Shown here: positions 63,045 through 64,000 of the stretch, piece by piece
Layout of the letters: each line of letters opens with the position of its first letter
Numbering within the stretch: position 1 is the stretch's first letter
Origin: an uncultured Caulobacterales bacterium
Lineage (GTDB): Bacteria; Pseudomonadota; Alphaproteobacteria; Caulobacterales; Caulobacteraceae
DNA length: 64,000 bases
Assembly: GCA_903900155.1 (NCBI GenBank)
Contig: CAIUMD010000046.1
Span: 24,938-88,937, forward strand
Direction of reading: 5' to 3'
Notes under the pieces: model-generated
What the model was told of the DNA's origin: nothing
The model's database searches: none
What the model saw: the letters and a program-made list of their open reading frames with translations, nothing else
Made by a program: the position numbers and the translations under genes

Positions 63045-63142
63045 TTTGATGACTTGAATTCACAAGAGCTGGTCCCCGCGACGGCATAGTCTGCCGACGC
63101 GGCGGGCCTATCTGTGGCTCCGTCAAACAACGGAGCCCAGCG

Positions 63143-63937
63143 ATGGACCTGAAACTGAACGACAAGACCGCGCTGGTGACCGGCGCGACCGGCGGCATCG
63201 GCCTGGCGATCGCCACGGCCCTGGCCAACGAAGGCGCCACGGTGTTCGTCACCGGCCGCACCCAGGACAAGCTCAACCAGGCCGTGCAGGCCATCGGCGG
63301 CAAGGCGCCCAATAGCAAGGTTAGGGGCGTGCTGGCTGACGCGGCCACGGCCGACGGCGCCGCGGCGATCCTCAAGGCCGCGCCCTCGGTCGACATCCTG
63401 GTCAACAACCTGGGCATCTACGAGATGAAGGCCTTCGCCGACATCCCCGACGAAGACTGGCTGAAGCTGTTCGACGTCAACGTCATGAGCGGCGTGCGCC
63501 TGTCGCGCGGCTACTTCCCCGGCATGCTGGAGCGCAACTGGGGCCGGGTGATCTTCATCTCGTCGGAGTCGGGTCTGGCGACCCCCGCCGAGATGGTCCA
63601 CTACGGCATGACCAAGAGCGCCCAGCTGGCCGTCGCCCGCGGCATGGCCCAGGCGACCAAGGGCACGGGCGTGACAGTCAACTCGGTCCTGCCCGGCCCG
63701 ACCCGCGCCGAAGCCATCGCCGACTTCCTGAAAAGCGTCTCGACCAATCCGGACGGCACGCTGGCCGAGCACGAAGCCGAGTTCTTCGAGAAGCACCGCT
63801 CGGCCTCGCTGCTGCAGCGGATGATCGAGCCGGAAGAGATCGGCAGCCTGGTGGCCTATGTCGCCAGCCCGCTGTCGTCGGCGACGAATGGCGCGTCGCT
63901 GAAGGTCGAAGGCGGCTTGGTGACGACGATCGCTTGA
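63143..63937 (+). CDS. SDR family oxidoreductase
   Basis: A 264-residue short-chain dehydrogenase. The cofactor motif is TGATGGIG (14-21); the active site has NNLG, Ser in FISSESG, and Tyr-Lys in VHYGMTKSAQLA. The arrangement is the classical Rossmann SDR. It may act in a pathway with the neighbouring SMP-30-like lactonase (sugar oxidation to lactone, then hydrolysis), but this rests on proximity only; they are 98 bp apart. Confidence 0.85.
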   Translation: MDLKLNDKTALVTGATGGIGLAIATALANEGATVFVTGRTQDKLNQAVQAIGGKAPNSKVRGVLADAATADGAAAILKAAPSVDILVNNLGIYEMKAFADIPDEDWLKLFDVNVMSGVRLSRGYFPGMLERNWGRVIFISSESGLATPAEMVHYGMTKSAQLAVARGMAQATKGTGVTVNSVLPGPTRAEAIADFLKSVSTNPDGTLAEHEAEFFEKHRSASLLQRMIEPEEIGSLVAYVASPLSSATNGASLKVEGGLVTTIA

Positions 63938-63954
63938 GGCGGTCGAGATAGAAA

Positions 63955-64000
63955 TCTCCTCCCCCTCCGGGGGAGGTGGCCCAGAGGGCCGGAGGGGGCA
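63955..64000. repeat. Interspersed repeat unit at the window edge (CTCCTCCCCC family)
   Basis: Contains CTCCTCCCCCTCCGGGGG, AGGTGGCC, and GGAGGGGGC, matching the first unit at 28365-28408 with few changes and the reverse of the second unit at 19478-19520. It continues beyond the window edge. Confidence 0.75.

Overview
The window looks like chromosomal DNA from an alphaproteobacterium of the genus Caulobacter or a very close relative. It is GC-rich with strong third-position G/C bias. It carries a permuted two-piece tmRNA gene whose tag reading frame gives A-NDNFAEEFAVAA, the known Caulobacter tag, and an alpha-type SspB gene follows it. Intergenic palindromes of the kinds common in Caulobacterales recur throughout. 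I see no phage, insertion sequence, CRISPR array, rRNA or classical tRNA gene. Nearly all of the window is housekeeping or ordinary accessory sequence.

Layout. 0-11.6 kb: edge-truncated XRE regulator with a palindromic operator, GT2 glycosyltransferase, TetR regulator, transglutaminase-like protein, several secreted or small unknowns, DHA2-type MFS exporter, UVR-motif protein, leucine dehydrogenase, a uracil-DNA glycosylase/lipoprotein hydrolase pair, DUF3253, a thioesterase and a GST. 11.6-22.6 kb: NupC nucleoside transporter, EF-hand protein, S46 peptidase, a three-gene ABC/HlyD export operon, an 835-bp non-coding stretch that may encode a structured RNA, an SDR and a FadL-type porin. 22.7-33 kb: Mrp ATPase; a cluster of periplasmic truncated globin, DUF3034 barrel, cupredoxin-like protein and HAMP/EAL protein; serB, miaA, CinA-like amidase and a serine hydrolase.

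33-41 kb: ilv operon with a leader-peptide attenuator (ilvB, a GIY-YIG gene, ilvN), unknown secreted proteins, an AraC regulator diverging from a tiny membrane peptide and an Atu4866-like protein, then ssrA and sspB. The last two act together: the tmRNA writes the degradation tag on stalled proteins, and SspB delivers tagged proteins to ClpXP. 41-52 kb: thioesterase, C13 (legumain-like) peptidase, class C beta-lactamase-like protein, a repeat-invaded membrane gene, RusA-like nuclease, DUF5009 membrane acyltransferase, YbjQ with a frameshifted partner, fumC, GNAT, ccdAB toxin-antitoxin, YccF, polyprenyl diphosphate synthase and a TrmN6-like methyltransferase.

52-64 kb: nucleoside deoxyribosyltransferase, CAP protein, YceI, ilvC, a very low-complexity RcnB-like protein, DUF924, thyA-folA, a lipoprotein, a MASE1 hybrid histidine kinase, an antisense gene remnant, an SMP-30-like protein and an SDR. 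ilvB/ilvN and ilvC supply the two consecutive branched-chain amino-acid steps but lie 19 kb apart. thyA and folA overlap, matching dTMP synthesis with folate recycling.

The least conventional items are the globin/cupredoxin/DUF3034/EAL cluster, the possible structured RNA near 19.8 kb, genes whose ends are built from palindromic repeats, the GIY-YIG gene between ilvB and ilvN with an apparent in-frame stop, and a terminator whose 3' arm supplies the Shine-Dalgarno of gst. I did not find an obviously new defence or mobile system.
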